Shown here: piece by piece, positions 24,029 through 35,539 of the stretch
How positions within the stretch are numbered: the first letter of the stretch is position 1
How the letters are laid out: every line of letters begins with the position of its first letter
Assembly (NCBI GenBank): GCA_029204225.1
Contig: CM055093.1
Location: forward strand, 2,832,887-2,896,886
Direction of reading: 5' to 3'
Origin: Diphasiastrum complanatum
Lineage: Eukaryota > Streptophyta > Lycopodiopsida > Lycopodiales > Lycopodiaceae
DNA: 64,000 nucleotides
Notes under the pieces: generated by a model
The model's input: only the letters and a program-made list of their open reading frames with translations
What the model was told of the DNA's origin: nothing
The model's database searches: none
Made by a program: the position numbers and the translations under genes

Positions 24029-25666
24029 ATGTTGGCATCACCAGGGCAGTCGCCAAGGCACTTCATGCCATCACCATCCCCCAGCATAAGAAGTCTTGAT
24101 GCAGGCGTAGATCATGCGAATGACAGGGCGCTTGTACTGGCATCCACCCTAAATAGATCCTTCATGGGGGTGCCACCACCTCCAAAGAGGGTGAAGCGCG
24201 GCCCGATCGTGGTCGACGAAGATGCATATGCTGCCGCAATTGAAAAGATCATAGAAAGGGATTTTTATCCTGATATACCTAAGCTTCGGAACAGATTGGA
24301 ATGGCTGGAGGCTGTAAGAAGCGGTGACCCTGTTGTGATAAGAGAGGCACAGTTGAACATTATCCATAGGATGAAAGGGAAGCTGAAAGCAGTTGAGAAA
24401 GAGGGGACGCCTGCATATCCAGGGAGCAGTTTTGCAACTCCAGGTTCTGTTATGTCTGGGGCTCCGTCCCCTGCACTTTCTTTTGCATCTCTATCTAATG
24501 TTTCCATTTCACAGATGCCTTTGCCAGATAGCTCAAATGAAGGACCTGAATTAGATACATCCCTTTCTCTTGATGATTTTATGAGACGCCACACAAGTGA
24601 AGATAATGCAAGTTTCTCAACAATCATACGGAAAATCAACAAGCAGAAGCGTGAGAAGTATCGCTTTTTGAGTGAGAACGCCCTGGGATTGACGAGCAGT
24701 GGTGACCGAGAAAATCGGATCACAGATGGGTATGGAACTTCTGGCCAGCCAGAGAGTACACTGAAAACTTGGAGTTACCAGGCAAAGAATCTGCTTATGT
24801 ATGATTCTGCTAATAGAGAAGATGCTCCTCTAACAGAAAGTGAGAAAGAAGAGAGAATACATGGACCTCCAAAATTGATTAACATGCAGAACACAAGATT
24901 TCATGGAAAAATGTTTGATTCAAAGCTAAGAGAGGATGATCCCGTGCCAATTCTTTATACCCCAGTACAAGGGGCTACACCAAATTGGGCTTTTGCTGAC
25001 AGGAATACCGAGAAGGGGCGAAAAAAGTATGATCTTGAGGAACTTCGGAGGACTCCTCAGGTAAGTGACAGTTCAGAGGCTGGAAAAGGAGATGTGAAGC
25101 TTCCTCTCAAGGGTACTGCAGGCTATAGTTTTGTCGTGACGCCTTCGCCGGCGCCTGGAGTTGATGAATCTCCTTTCATGACTTGGGGTGAGATTGAGGG
25201 GACTCCTTTGAGGTTGGAGACAGAAGATACTCCTGTTGGAATTGGGGGCAGTGGTGATGGGCCTCATTTTAAAATTCCTGCACCTCCTGCAAGGGATGCT
25301 CGAGCACACACTCTTTCAAGTGATGCAGCACGCAGTTCGAGGGAGAAGTCCAGGATATACCAGATGATAGCTTCCCTCGCTCCAGCAAGGGGTTCTATGA
25401 GCCCTGGGCTTGGCACGCTTTCTGCTGCAGCCCAGAAATTTGTTAGCAAAGCCATGGCCAAGTCGTGCGCTGCAGTTGATCCAAAGTTAAGGGCAAGTTA
25501 TGGTGCAAGCACCACCCCGGGCACTCCAAGGATGGCTCGAAATGCAGTAAGGTCTCGAGAGGGTAGCAGTAGTTGGAGGGAAGGGAGCATGCTGACGAGA
25601 TCTCCTTCTGTGCGGGAAGCAAGTATCCCTCTCCGCTCACCCTCGGCATCACCTCTTCGTGTCTAA
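24029..25666 (+). CDS. ESS2: ESS2/DGCR14-type splicing factor (Es2 family)
   Basis: A 545-residue intact single-exon frame from ATG 24029 (AAGATGTTG) to TAA 25664. Es2 proteins are nuclear, associate with the spliceosome and affect splice-site use. Family marks: a proline-rich N terminus (SPGQSPRHFMPSPSPS), KRGPIVVDEDAY followed by IERDFYPDIPKLRNRLEWLEA (residues about 50-90), a LDDFMRRHTSEDN segment near residue 185, WAFADRNTEKGRKKYDLEE in the middle, the SPAPGVDESPFMTWGEIEGT motif (about residues 375-395) and a basic C-terminal tail. An in-frame ATG at 23978 would add 17 residues unlike the family, so the downstream start is preferred. Higher GC and the absence of stops set it apart from its AT-rich surroundings. 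I see no paralogue in the window. Confidence 0.93.
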   Translation: MLASPGQSPRHFMPSPSPSIRSLDAGVDHANDRALVLASTLNRSFMGVPPPPKRVKRGPIVVDEDAYAAAIEKIIERDFYPDIPKLRNRLEWLEAVRSGDPVVIREAQLNIIHRMKGKLKAVEKEGTPAYPGSSFATPGSVMSGAPSPALSFASLSNVSISQMPLPDSSNEGPELDTSLSLDDFMRRHTSEDNASFSTIIRKINKQKREKYRFLSENALGLTSSGDRENRITDGYGTSGQPESTLKTWSYQAKNLLMYDSANREDAPLTESEKEERIHGPPKLINMQNTRFHGKMFDSKLREDDPVPILYTPVQGATPNWAFADRNTEKGRKKYDLEELRRTPQVSDSSEAGKGDVKLPLKGTAGYSFVVTPSPAPGVDESPFMTWGEIEGTPLRLETEDTPVGIGGSGDGPHFKIPAPPARDARAHTLSSDAARSSREKSRIYQMIASLAPARGSMSPGLGTLSAAAQKFVSKAMAKSCAAVDPKLRASYGASTTPGTPRMARNAVRSREGSSSWREGSMLTRSPSVREASIPLRSPSASPLRV

Positions 25667-27250
25667 CAAAATCAAAATGTACATTTGCAGTTACCTTCAA
25701 TTCAAGCTACTTGGATTCGTGTAATGATAATTGCTGTTGGATGCTGGAATCAGTCTTTACTTTGTCTGATTTTTTTGGCAGCGTTCTTTTTCTCACAAAC
25801 CATGAACAGCTACTTTGAATTATGCAACCGTTTTGGTTGCATTGATTTTGACCCAAATCCAATAATTCAAGATTTTGGACAAATTTCGGTAGTGTTCCTT
25901 TTAAACATTGGAAGTATTTTAAACAGTGAGGTGGAGTTCTCTATATTCTTATCATCCAAGCAATTTCTTAAGCTTACCTGGTGTTGGCCTTACTTGATCA
26001 TCTAAGATTAGAATATACCTAAATTCACAATTCTGATTTGAAAAGTCAGTGATGTCATTGGGTAAAGCTTAGATCAAACGTGCTACGAAGGAAGGGGCTC
26101 TATTTTATATTCTTACCATCTAAAGCGATTTCTTAAGCAATCTAGCTGGTGGTCAGTCTACTTAATAGTAATAAGATTTTGTGATCTCAAAAATATTTTG
26201 AAGTTGGTAACACTTGCAAAAATTAGTAGATTTGAAAGCCACATGCTTTTGACAAGTAGACTTAATGCTGGCTGTTGTCATAGCAGCAAATTAGTTTGGA
26301 CCTCGAGGTGCATTCAGAGTCCATCATTAGCTGTTGTTTCATCCATCTCTATCTTTGAAGGAGTGTTAATTTTGATTGATTTCCAGTGGCTTATTTTAGC
26401 CTAAATGTTGGAAAGGAGACTTCTTGCATGGAAGAAGAAAAAGTTAGCAATAATTTTACCTGAAGAAAATAGTTAGGCTCAATAACCGATATGAGGTCAA
26501 GGCTAGTAGCTGAGTTGGGGATGAGGAAGACTTTTACCACATTGTTGAAGGCTCAGTTGCGTTGTTTTCATCTTGGAGTCATGTGCTCACTATTTAGGCT
26601 TGACCTATTATTTGATGTACAATGTGTATTTGTGAATAAAATGCCAGTACAAGTTAATCGCTACAACACCACCAAAACAAAAAAAATGCAAAAGCCAGAT
26701 TGTTGTCAGTGAAGGTAGGATGATTGATTGGCCCTTTTCAAGATCAAGCAATCTTGACCCTAGCATTAGGTTATGGTGGGAACTACCTTACTTGGGGGCG
26801 AAGTTTGGAATGAGGCCAACCTTATGTTTGGAATGAGGCCACCTTAACTATCAAAGGCGTGGGTTAGAGTAGTCAAAGAAAAAAATCATAAGTGAAGGCT
26901 TCTTAACTATGAAACATAGTCAAGATGTAGAAACATCCAAAAGATCTTCAATCTCTTCAAGTAGATCAAATATAATGAAGATTCAAACCTTTAATAATGT
27001 CAAAAATAGATAGCACAAAATTCATAAATATGCATAAGAAATAGGTCATGATTATCAATTCACACAAGCAAGACAATGTAGGAAATTATACACAATGTAG
27101 AGACAAATCTCCTCCTCCAATATCTTTACCAAAATGAGGTGTACAAACTGAAAAACAAATAGTAAGAAGATCAACTATATATAGCTATAGTAGGCTGCAA
27201 TAGGATTTTCAATAATAGGGGCTAGATTGACTAGTTTTAGCATTATCCAC
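25667..27250. other. 3' flank of ESS2 and intergenic DNA
   Basis: Probable 3' untranslated region followed by AT-rich DNA. Short frames have no recognisable features. A GGAATGAGGCCACCTTA-like duplicate occurs near 26810-26850. Confidence 0.35.
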
Positions 27251-27257
27251 ACTTATG

Positions 27258-28985
27258 CTAGAAATAGGAAAATATGATTAAGCAAATGTAGTATAGAGTC
27301 TTAATCAGCCTTATCCACCTTGTAAAAATATCAGCAACATAATTTAAAGAAGATATTTGAAAAAGATCACCTCCCTCACAAGCGCCTTCTCTTGAATCAA
27401 GTGATATGCCACCTAATGTGTCTTGTTTTTTTCGATCATCCAAAAAGAAGGCATAATAACTTCTGGATCTTCTATCCACTTAATCATCTACATATTTCAA
27501 ATCTAAAAAATTATTCAAGTCAGTGTGAGAGCCACTATGTTCAATGCAAAAGTTCCTAGTTCCCACAAGATACCTCAAGACTCGCTTGGCAAGATGCTAA
27601 TGTCTAAATGCAAAAAGCTTAAGTCTTGAAGTAGTCAAATATATGAGACTTCTGATTATCTTTATATACTAGAGCAGTGTCCTCAAATAATGATTTACTC
27701 TCTTATGATTAGCGTACATTTAGGCTCTAATAGAGTTGCAATAGGTTTGCAACCTTCCATATGAAATTTCTTGAGAATAGAACTGCAATTCTTTTCTTGA
27801 AAAATTAATGATGTATAATAGTCCCTATAAACCTCTATTCCATGTATATAATGCAATAAACCAAAATCTTTCATCTCAAATCTTTATTGAGTGTTATCTT
27901 TATTTTAGCAATTTCTACATCGCTATTTTTTGTGAGAACAATGTCAGCAACATAAAGTAGCAATAAAGTGATGTGAAATCCATCGAACATGAAGTCTAAA
28001 GAGTGATCATGATCATTTATAATGAATCCAATATCAAGTAAAAATGTGTGAAGGCAAGAATACCAAGATCCTGGAACTTGTTTGAGATCATAGGAGCTTT
28101 TGTTCAAGAAACAAGATCTTTTTTACCATATTCCCTTTGGGTTGCTCCATGTAAACCTCTAGTCCAAGTAAACATTAAAGAAAGGATTAGTATAATCCAT
28201 TTGATATATATATTCTAGCCACAAATACATGCAATGGAAATACCTAGTTGAAGTGTTACCATCTTTGCAATAGGAGCAAAATCTCCTCATGGTCAATACC
28301 ATAATTTGTGCATATCCCTTCACCACCAACTCTGCCTTGAACTTGTTGACACTAGTACCTTGGTTATGCTTGACTTTGTACATCCACTTGCAAGCTATTG
28401 CTTTCTTTCCTTGAGATATCTCAAAAAAATCCCAAGTATGATTCCTCAACAATGCATCATACTCTACATTCGCTGCATTTTTTCTTTTTACAACCACCTT
28501 ATAGAAAGTAGGTTCTTTTACTTGATGAATGGAAAACAACAAAACAAAACTTGTTTCCTCAATCACTTGTTTCAATGCATATGTAAGCCTACTAGGAACC
28601 TTACTCACTTTTGATAATCTCCTCAAAGTAGATGTCGAAGAAGAAGTTTCCAACTCCTCTTCATCTCCCTCACCAATTCCATCATGTGCAACATCTTGAT
28701 CAACATCATCTAGATTTGCATCATTCAAATGAAGCAAGCTCATAAAGAACCACATCTCTACTAAAAATGATTTCTAAGTAGAAGGAATATAACCATGATA
28801 CACCTTACTTTTGTTGCTATAAACAACAAAATTCTTGGAGGTAGGACCTTCATTCGTTTTATCTTTCAAAGAAACATGAGCAAGGGCATCCAAACACTTT
28901 GAAATCATTGACATTAGGCTTCTTACCATAAAGAACCTAAAACTGGACTTACCACCCAAAGGAGCACTTGGTTATCTATTGTTGT
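27258..28985 (-). pseudogene. Ty1/copia pol remnant, minus strand
   Basis: From high to low coordinates: a piece like the end of the integrase region (LKDKTNEGPTSKNFVVYSNKSK, 28774-28959), an acidic linker, the RT start (YDALLRNHTWDFFEI, ACKWMYKVKHN, AELVVKGYAQ, 28159-28755), then SSYDLKQVPGSWY and the catalytic region written LLLYVADIVLT where active copia has YVDD (27871-28107), and the C terminus with VADIFTR (27258-27479). The loss of an Asp at the RT active site and many stops show it is dead. Confidence 0.75.
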
Positions 28986-28992
28986 TGTCTAT

Positions 28993-29474
28993 TGTTGGGC
29001 ACTAGTGTGTCCCACCACAAAATATTTTACAACTAGGTTAATTAAGTGCGAGGGCACTAGCTTCCTATGTGTATAAGCCCAACCAGTGAGCAATTACTAC
29101 AATAGGAATAATTAGCATGGGCATTAGATTAAAATAACATAATGTAGAGTCTAAACTCAAGGTTCCAAGTTAAGCAATTTGAAGGAGACTCACATGAATC
29201 CTTGCACCCTACTCTCATATCTCTCTCTTTGTTCTGTTTTCCTATTTTCTAATGTTTGCTAGTTGATTGCTTTAATTTTCTTGTATTTTTTGGCAAGGTG
29301 GGAAAGGGGAAGGTGTAAGAGGCCTCCCTTGCTTTATTCATGCTCGTGGTCAGTTAGGTGGTTAATTAAGAATGGAGAGTAGGAAAAGCAAGGGATTAAG
29401 CTAATTGCGCAAGGGAAAGCATGATTCCCTTGGGAACAAAATCCCCGCGTGACATGTATTATGAAGCCACTACA
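28993..29474 (+). repeat. LTR, plus strand, ACACGCAGG family
   Basis: Starts TGTTGGGCACTAG, ends CCACTACA, 482 bases. It carries the conserved block near its start (29041-29100: TTAAGTGCGAGGGC...TATAAGCCCAACCAGTGAGC). A primer-binding-type sequence follows the CA. It is the opposite orientation to the other three family members in the window. Confidence 0.6.
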
Positions 29475-29479
29475 ATTTT

Positions 29480-29498
29480 TTGGTGCCATTGTAGGGGA
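29480..29498 (+). other. Primer binding site-like sequence
   Basis: TTGGTGCCATTGTAGGGGA, a variant of the TGGCGCCGTTGCCGGGGA site found after the 5' LTR of Athila/Tat-type Ty3 elements. It lies five bases after the LTR end. Confidence 0.6.
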
Positions 29499-30063
29499 AT
29501 AGTTAGCATGATAACATTAGAGAAATTGAATGCTTCTTGAAGAGACCAAGTTTTTCTACACTTCATGACAAGTTTTTTCAAAACTTAAATAAAATAACAG
29601 GTTCATTCAACCTCAACAATCCAAGTTCAGTCATGTCATGGCAAGGAATGGGAAAAAGAAAAAAATATACAACATACAAAAGGAAGGAAGGACAAGGCAG
29701 TGGTACAAAAAACAATCTACTTGTGAAAATGCTAAATTTCTATAGAGATTAACTATTATGCAGGATGATGAAGTTTAGAACAGACGAAAATTGTGACAAA
29801 TGTGACGGACCGGCTTCAGCTCATGATGTGCAAACACATTAGAGGAGTTATAAATCCAGAAAGACCCTTTGTAAAGATTCTCTTTATATTTTTTCTTAAA
29901 GTTTGCTTACACATGGACCAATCAAAACATTCAAATTTGAAATCTATATAACATAGCTCATTAAAATTGAAAAAAAGGTTTTTTTAATAATGCCATACTT
30001 CGGCGTCGGGGGTAGCCCCCAAACATGACATGTTATTTATAGTAAAATATGCAATTTATCGTT
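29499..30063 (+). other. Internal leader of the LTR element, no gene seen
   Basis: Follows the PBS, so probably the 5' internal leader. The frame 29537-29752 (71 codons) has no gag motif. The element appears truncated before any coding domain. Confidence 0.35.
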
Positions 30064-30480
30064 AAGATAATATAACTTTTTAATCGTAGCTTCGATTGAG
30101 ACGAAAACTATACCGTTGGAAAGCGCTCGACGAGAGCTTTTCAATGCTACCACCCTACATGACCTACTTTTGAACTGTCGTTCAAAAGTTATAGCCAGTC
30201 AAATTTTTTTTTTTAAAGTTTTGATATCGCTTCTGTAAGAGCATAGAGTATCCTCCCATTGAGAGGGTGCTCTATCCGTGCACAGAAGTGACATTTGGTC
30301 AAAAGGGTCCTTTATCCATGCGTAAGAAGTATTGGGTCTTTTTAAATTTGACCGACTATAACTTTTGAGCAATTGCTTGAAAGTAGGTCATGTAGGGTAC
30401 CGTTAAAAAACTCTCGTCGAGTGCTTTTCCAAGGTATAATTTTTGTCTCAATCGGAGCTACGGTTAAAAAGTTATACTAT
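30064..30480. repeat. Foldback (long inverted repeat) element
   Basis: Left arm about 30064-30206 and right arm about 30340-30480 are imperfect reverse complements of ~140 bases. Matching blocks include TATAACTTTTTAA(T/C)CGTAGCT(T/C)CGATTGAGAC, CTCGACGAGAG and CCTACATGACCTACTTT. A loop of about 130 bases contains its own small inverted pieces. No coding capacity. Confidence 0.75.
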
Positions 30481-30689
30481 TTTTAATGAACTACAAACGC
30501 TAATGTGCATAGAATGATTAAGCATCGAAAATAGTGCGGGCAAAAAATGAAAAAGCATTTGGGTAGAAAATGAATTTATTTTGGTAATTTACATTAATAA
30601 ACTTTGTTAATCTACGTGGCATTTCTTATAGGGTCTTTTTTGGATTTAGAATTTCTCTAATACATAAGGAAAAAATCTTTCTACATATA

Positions 30690-32232
30690 CTTTACCGTAA
30701 TAGGATGTTTGAGACTATCCATGTGAAGCATTTTATACTCGCATTTTATTACAACTATTTGGTGTCATTCACAAGTCCTTTGATAATATTATTTTTGCTT
30801 GGTATTACAAACCTCATGTCAAGCATGATAGGTATTTTCCGTCTGATGTTTTCTATAACTTTGAAATAGAAGATTTTCCAATATGTTCTTGCTCTACTTC
30901 TAAACATTTCAAAGATTTTGTTTTCAAGAAATTTGATCTTGTTGTTTCTACGGATTGCACTATAGTCAGAAGTAAATTTTTATGACAAGCTATGGAAAAA
31001 TGTATAAATCACATTGTCTTACAACCCATTGATATTTAAAATGTTGCTTTTGAATTATATGATGGTTGGTTCAAGCCCATGAAACTTATACTTTTATATG
31101 CACTACTAGAAGAGGATATTGTTAACAACCATGCTGATTTTTGTAGAAACTCGGTCCTAGAATATTTGAAAAGCAAACAATGGATTCATGGGAAGCTTGT
31201 ATCTCCTTCCATAAAGAACAATGCTAATAATAAACGTCAGTGGAGTACTAGACACTTATACATAAACGACATAAATAAAGCACATCACAATCCTTGTTTT
31301 CTTTGTATCTACTTTGTGAGAAAACTTGTCATTGAAAGACTTGTTAGCCCTGACTTTACTCCGTACATCAAACTCCTTAGAATCCATAATTATTAAACTA
31401 AATGATTTATTACCTAAACAATTTAGTTGTTCAAATGAGTTTCCTTATCTATTGTGCACATTTAGAGCCGACAAAGATTCTTTTAGATAGATCACTAATG
31501 CACATGAGTGTTGCTTGTCCAGACTCGCCAGATTTCTAATAGGAGCTCTTGGTATGTTGCATCCATTCCTTATGGAAAGAGCAAGCCTTAAGGCAAAAAA
31601 GTACAAAAGTATACTAATGTGGATACAACGTTATTCTGGCAATGCAATTCATTGATTGATCTTTATATTAATATGCCCAAACATATATACAACATGCGGG
31701 CTATAGAAATGTCTAAATGCTATGAAAATATCCCTCTTGATGGACCCGATAGATTAAAAATTGTCATGAATAAACTAATTCGTTCAGCATTCAAACAAAC
31801 GAAGCTTACACAACTTAGGTATAAGTGGGTACCTGATTCTAAGGACTTCAAATGGTCATGGTCAAAGAAACTTTTAATGAATGGAGTACTATATATAAGG
31901 AGACTATATGCATATGAAATTCCTTTCTAATAAATAATTGCATAGTCAGACTTGGTAATCATACATGGTGACAGATTCGAGGCATACCGATGGAATTCTC
32001 GTGTTCACCCATGTGGTGCAATTGGTATTACTTTGAGTTACAGTTTGTTAAAAGACTTGCTAGACTTGGGCACATAATTTTAATGAATGACTTCAAGTAT
32101 TCTTTCAAATATATTGATAACATATATTCCAATAGTAACCCTCTTGTCGAACGATTTTTAGATAAGTCTCATGAAATAATGTTAGATAATCATTTTTTGG
32201 ATTTATCCTTTGGAATGAATATCTTGAGATAG
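30690..32232 (+). pseudogene. Penelope-like reverse transcriptase, broken
   Basis: Read across several frames. An N-terminal stretch has ICSCSTSKHFKDFV then VVSTDCTIVRSKFL (about 30878-30985). Next come WIHGKLVSPSIK (about 31170) and NAHECCLSRLARFLIG (about 31498-31545). RT motif A appears as NMRAIEMSKCYENIPLDG (about 31690-31745), motif B as RGIPMEFSCSPMWCN (about 31978-32025) and motif C as FKYIDN (about 32107). The GIPM-x-x-x-C-(A/S)-P block followed at a fixed distance by (F/Y)-x-YIDD is characteristic of Penelope-like RTs. The second Asp of motif C is Asn here. Frameshifts and stops (for example 31394 and 31928) show a dead copy. No GIY-YIG endonuclease was seen; the 3' end meets the Ty3 gag remnant. 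Confidence 0.55.
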
Positions 32233-32236
32233 ATAA

Positions 32237-33333
32237 CTACACCATCATAAATAATACTGTAAACTTCTTGAACATTGTTGTGGGTATTCCATGCACATAT
32301 CCAAGAGCAGATTGTCGAGGTCTGGTTGCTGGATTTCCTCCATACTGTGGTTCTCGATATCCCATTTGGGCATACCGTTGCCGAATTATCCGAGGATCGA
32401 AGTTGCAAAAAGTAGTCTCATGATCAGGCGAATTACACAAATGGCATACACTGATTTCCATTCTTTTTTTCAATTGAGGACACTCATTTACTGTGTGATT
32501 TCCTGTACAAATAGAACACCAGACATTTTTCCTAGTAGGAAAAGTCTTCGCAAACTTTTTAGGTTCCTTGTTCGCTTGTCCGTGGAAATCTTCCAATGCT
32601 TTGATCTTCTCATCAAATTGTGACTACAACGTTTCCATCTGTTTCTGCTGGTTCTTCCCGAGTTTCTCAAACTCATTGAACATCATTTCTGCAGTAGCGT
32701 TGACATTCGTTGATGCAATAGTGGTGGATGTTGTAGTGGTCTGCCCTGTTGTATAAGACAACATACTGATATTCGGCTCATTGTCTGAATCTTCATCCTC
32801 CTCCCGAATTGCATCATCCATAGCATTTTGCAAAAGTGCATACTCATTATGGCGTTTCAGCTCACGTCTGATCTGTTTAGGTAAACCTGACAAAAACCAC
32901 ATAACCATGGCATTTTCATTAATCAGCTCAGGTTCGCACTCAGATCTGAGACGTTTCACCCGTTCAATGTAATCTTGAACCATTTCCTACTTTCCCATTT
33001 TAATTTTACTTAAAAGTAGAAAAGGGTCTTCCATAAACTTCCGAGGTTTGAACCGTGTAATAAGGGCTCGTTTAACAATCTCCCAATCTGCACGTTCAGT
33101 TTCATCTTGATTATAGTACCAATCTTGTGCTGCGCCTGTTAAGGCCATAGGAAAAATTTTAAGTTTATCTTGGGGAAAAATTTCGCCATAGACTTCACAA
33201 GATTCAGCATAGATCTGAAGAAATCTAACTGGATCTGTAATCCATTATAATTTGGTAGATCCAAACAGGGTGCTCTTTTAACAATGATTGAATTGACTTC
33301 TTGAGGAGCACCTCCAGGGGCAGCCATCTTCAT
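32237..33333 (-). pseudogene. Ty3/gypsy gag, minus strand, nearly complete but broken
   Basis: Starts at ATG 33333 (MKMAAPGGAPQEV), shifts frame near 33140, and continues with the capsid hallmarks ALTGAAQDWYYNQ, DWEIVKRALITRFKPR and the YIERVKRL...MVMWFLSGLP stretch. One TAG lies near 32985, and a further stop is at 32624. The end frame (32237-32596) carries two zinc knuckles, CSICTGNHTVNEC and CHLCNSPDHETTFC. The transcript direction, the PBS at 34522-34541 and the LTR at 34545-35347 all agree. Pol is absent; the coding region ends against the Penelope-like remnant. Confidence 0.75.
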
Positions 33334-34521
33334 AGATTCAGATTAAGTAGACAATGAGATTGGATCTAGATTTTCAATCAAAACTATCTCAGATCAGATC
33401 TGCTAGATCTATTCCACTTTTCAAGAATCAGATTTCTAAATTAAAAAAAAAAGATTTCGAAATTCAATTAATCGATACTTCTCAAAAATGAAAAATTTCT
33501 CAGAATCAAAATCAGACTGTATCAGATTTGATCCAAATTTTGACAGAGACTTGATCTGAAAAATCAGAACCTAGAAATAGTACTGACGAAGGTTACCTAG
33601 GCGAAGGTTCAACAATGCTATTTTGGGGGGAAAAAAACACTTCGATCAGATTTTTTTGACAATTTCTATGGAAATTACCTTTGCCGAACTCTCAGATTCA
33701 AAATCTGGCATAGATAAAGCTTGGGTAAACTCGGCGAAGGTTTCTAGCACACAAAAACACAATTTATGTAGTTTGACGAGGGTAAAAATCAAGATTCTCA
33801 ATGATTTGGATAGGAAGAATGTTAGCCGAACTCAAAAATAGTATTTTACTAGAAATATAATGTTTTGGAATCTCGACAAAGTTTTTGGAGAAGAATCGAG
33901 AGTAATACTAATATTTTTGCAAAAAAGAGACTTTTTTTTTTGGCAAAAATATGAAAATATGACAAATGATCCTCTGAGAAAACCTTCTATTTCTGATATT
34001 ATTCTTCGTTGACCTAGCAGTAGATAGATCTGAATCACGCCTATGCACAGTGAATCGGACGAAGGTTCTTTTTTTGTATTTTTAAGGTTTTGTGTTTTTT
34101 GATGGTTTTTCTGATGTTTCTGGAAATTTGCTAGGAAGGATTGTTCGCCCTTCAAACTGAAGGTTTTGTGATCAAAACCGAAGGTGTCTACAACTCAGCG
34201 AAGGTTTCTTGAAAGAGGGCAAAAAGTTATCAGCTCTAATGACGATTTTTGTCTCCTTTTGACCAAAATCTGGCAGATTTGACCGATTTTTGTTGTTTTT
34301 CTGATATCTCAGATCCAAATGGATCTTAAGATTGGTAATCTGAATAGCTTTTCCTATTCCACAATCAAATTAGATTTCAAACAAGCAAATCCACTCAAAT
34401 CAAGGAAAAACACTCCCAAACTAACCCTAAATGTAGATGTAATACTTTTCATGTAACGACAAGATGCCTAATGCAAGCTAACCATCCAACAAACATGTTG
34501 CAAACTGAAAAATTGGCGTAG
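33334..34521 (-). other. Long 5' leader of the Ty3 element
   Basis: About 1.2 kb of non-coding sequence between PBS and gag start, rich in repeated GCGAAGGTT-type words (CGAAGGTTT or CTCGGCGAAGG recurs near 33590, 33730, 34060, 34170, 34200). Long leaders are known in Athila/Tat/Ogre-type elements. Confidence 0.5.
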
Positions 34522-34541
34522 CTCCCCGACAACGGTACCAA
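34522..34541 (-). other. Primer binding site of the Ty3 element
   Basis: Minus-strand TTGGTACCGTTGTCGGGGAG, a variant of the TGGCGCCGTTGCCGGGGA site of Athila/Tat-type elements, next to the LTR end. Confidence 0.7.
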
Positions 34542-34544
34542 AAT

Positions 34545-34762
34545 TGTAATGGGTTTCTTTCCTTGCCTAACCTCAATCCAAGATCTAATCAATCTAGCAT
34601 CAAAGAAATGAAGTTAGTTGTCATGCATAGATTCGTTCCCATGAGAGCGATAACATAGTTCAGATTTCAGCATGAATGGAAGATTCACATCTAACTCTAA
34701 CATCCATTAACCCTAAGCATTAACACTACATCCACTAACACTAGATCCACAACAAGATAGCT

Positions 34763-34856
<94 letters not shown>

Positions 34857-35347
34857 AAGTATAATAACATGCAATCCCAATAACAATCAAATCCAAGAAT
34901 TAGCAAAATCCAAAGAAAGCATGAGAGATGGAGGAAAAGTGATAGAGAGCAAGGACATTCATAAATCCATTTCACAAGGGAACCATCTGCTTTATTGAAA
35001 TGAAGAATGAACATGTGTAGGAACTTGAGTTGGTCCCTTTTTATAGTAGAGAGGAGGACCCTGGCCTCAGAATCCTATTGCTCCATTTTTGTCTCCCTAA
35101 TTATTCAAATTTAAAAAAGAGTGAGAACCATCCAAATTGGAGGGAAACCCAACTTTATTCATTAACTTGACATTTAGGCCTTGCGACATTAAAAGTCCCC
35201 CAAAAAGGCCTAAAGTCCTTTTATTGACTTTCTAATCATCAAATAACTATGTGATTATCGGGTTGGACTTACACACGCAGGGTGCCAAAACCCTCTCACT
35301 TATTAACTAGGGTTAGGGTTGCCTTGGGATCCGCAAATCCTCCAACA
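34545..35347 (-). repeat. 5' LTR of the minus-strand Ty3 element, ACACGCAGG family
   Basis: On the minus strand it starts TGTTGGAGG at 35347 and ends CCCATTACA at 34545, 803 bases. It is followed by the PBS and the gag remnant. It contains the family block CACCCTGCGTGTGTAAGTCC (35260-35290) near its start and an 84-base CT microsatellite in its distal part. Confidence 0.75.
34767..34850. repeat. (CT)n microsatellite inside an LTR
   Basis: About 42 uninterrupted CT units within the Ty3 LTR. Confidence 0.97.
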
Positions 35348-35539
35348 GTTTTTGAACATTCAAATTAGATTGTCCATTGTTCTGACCTTGTCATTAAGAA
35401 ATCAGATGGGCTTCAATTGGCAAGGTTACATAAAAATCTATACTGATGGCCTTCACCAGATGTTTCTTGTGTATGGATGAGCTTATGATAAGATGGATGA
35501 CAAAAAATCTTTCGAGTTTACCAGCTTGAAGAAAGCTCT

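Noticed and set aside
33623-34155. Short frames on both strands in the Ty3 leader.
   Set aside because: AT-rich, no motif; the position between PBS and gag explains the stretch as untranslated leader.
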